Position numbers and translations under genes: made by a program
Source: Candidatus Bathyarchaeota archaeon B63
GTDB lineage: Archaea; Thermoproteota; Bathyarchaeia; Bathyarchaeales; DTEX01
Reading direction: 5' to 3'
NCBI GenBank assembly: GCA_001593845.1
Contig: LUCF01000071.1
Span: 1 to 5,225 of the forward strand
Length of the DNA stretch: 5,225 nt
Shown here: positions 5,059 through 5,225 of the stretch, one piece after another
How positions within the stretch are numbered: the stretch's first letter is position 1
Layout: every line of letters begins with the position of its first letter
Notes under the pieces: generated by a model
Databases searched by the model: none
The model's input: only the letters and a program-made list of their open reading frames with translations
What the model was told of the DNA's origin: nothing

Positions 5059-5169
5059 CATAGATCCGCAGAAAAGGGAAGAATCAGAAATCATACGGAG
5101 AATTTGGGATTTTGGATTTACGTCGTTGTATCCCCCTCACGAGCATTTATTAAATTTGTTGATGATAAA

Positions 5170-5225
5170 CGGCATGTATACATATTTTTTATTAATTCAA
5201 CATTGAGATATTAATAATCATGCCG
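5170..5225. repeat. Nested inverted repeats in the AT-rich right end
   Basis: The right end, which carries no gene I can support (5028-5225), holds several overlapping dyads. CGGCATG (5170-5176) pairs with CATGCCG (5219-5225). ATGTATACAT (5174-5183) is a perfect 10-bp palindrome. TTATTAAT (5189-5196) pairs with ATTAATAA (5210-5217), and inside that TCAA (5197-5200) pairs with TTGA (5203-5206). With TTTTTATTA (5186-5194) as a possible TATA box, the ATG at 5220 could begin another leaderless + strand gene beyond the window. That last point is speculative. Confidence 0.4.

Noticed and set aside
4549..5214. Long open frame on the + strand opposite the marC-family gene
   Set aside because: The translation resembles no family and has low-complexity composition. 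It is antisense to a clear, full-length MarC protein on the - strand and extends into the AT-rich spacer, so it is a shadow frame.

Overview
This 5.2-kb window looks archaeal, most likely from the Thermoproteota/Korarchaeota side of the tree. The evidence is a proteasome-assembly (PAC2) homologue next to two archaeal-style Hsp20 chaperones, TATA boxes about 26 bp ahead of start codons without Shine-Dalgarno sequences (leaderless style), U-rich or pyrimidine-rich ends of transcription units, a TTG start, and heavy use of AGG/AGA arginine and ATA isoleucine codons. The lineage within Archaea and a thermophilic lifestyle are inferences; no rRNA or other phylogenetic marker is present.

Layout, left to right: (1) the 3' part of an adenine deaminase gene running in from the left edge, followed by a hairpin plus T-run that may end its transcript. 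(2) A protein-quality-control block on the + strand: a PAC2-family proteasome assembly chaperone homologue (TTG start), a first small heat-shock protein that follows within a few bases, and a second, longer Hsp20. The second Hsp20 has its own TATA box and probably starts leaderlessly at 1939 rather than at the upstream ATG. A pyrimidine/T-rich tract ends this block. (3) A 223-bp spacer with a good TATA box inside a near-perfect inverted repeat and several TTGAA/TTCAA half-sites, then an ArsB/NhaD/P-protein-type permease of the ion transporter superfamily. A 96-residue, 50% charged protein of unknown function follows 10 bp later, presumably in the same operon. (4) A convergent MarC-family membrane protein gene on the - strand. 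(5) A 198-bp AT-rich, palindrome-rich right end that holds the marC promoter and perhaps the start of another + strand gene.

Functionally there are three unrelated themes: purine salvage (adenine to hypoxanthine), proteostasis (proteasome assembly plus holdase chaperones), and membrane transport. The best leads are the symmetric operator-like array over the transporter promoter, the transporter's altered substrate-site motifs with its highly charged partner gene, and the PAC2-Hsp20-Hsp20 arrangement. No mobile element, CRISPR array, tRNA or rRNA was seen. I see no clearly undescribed multi-gene system.
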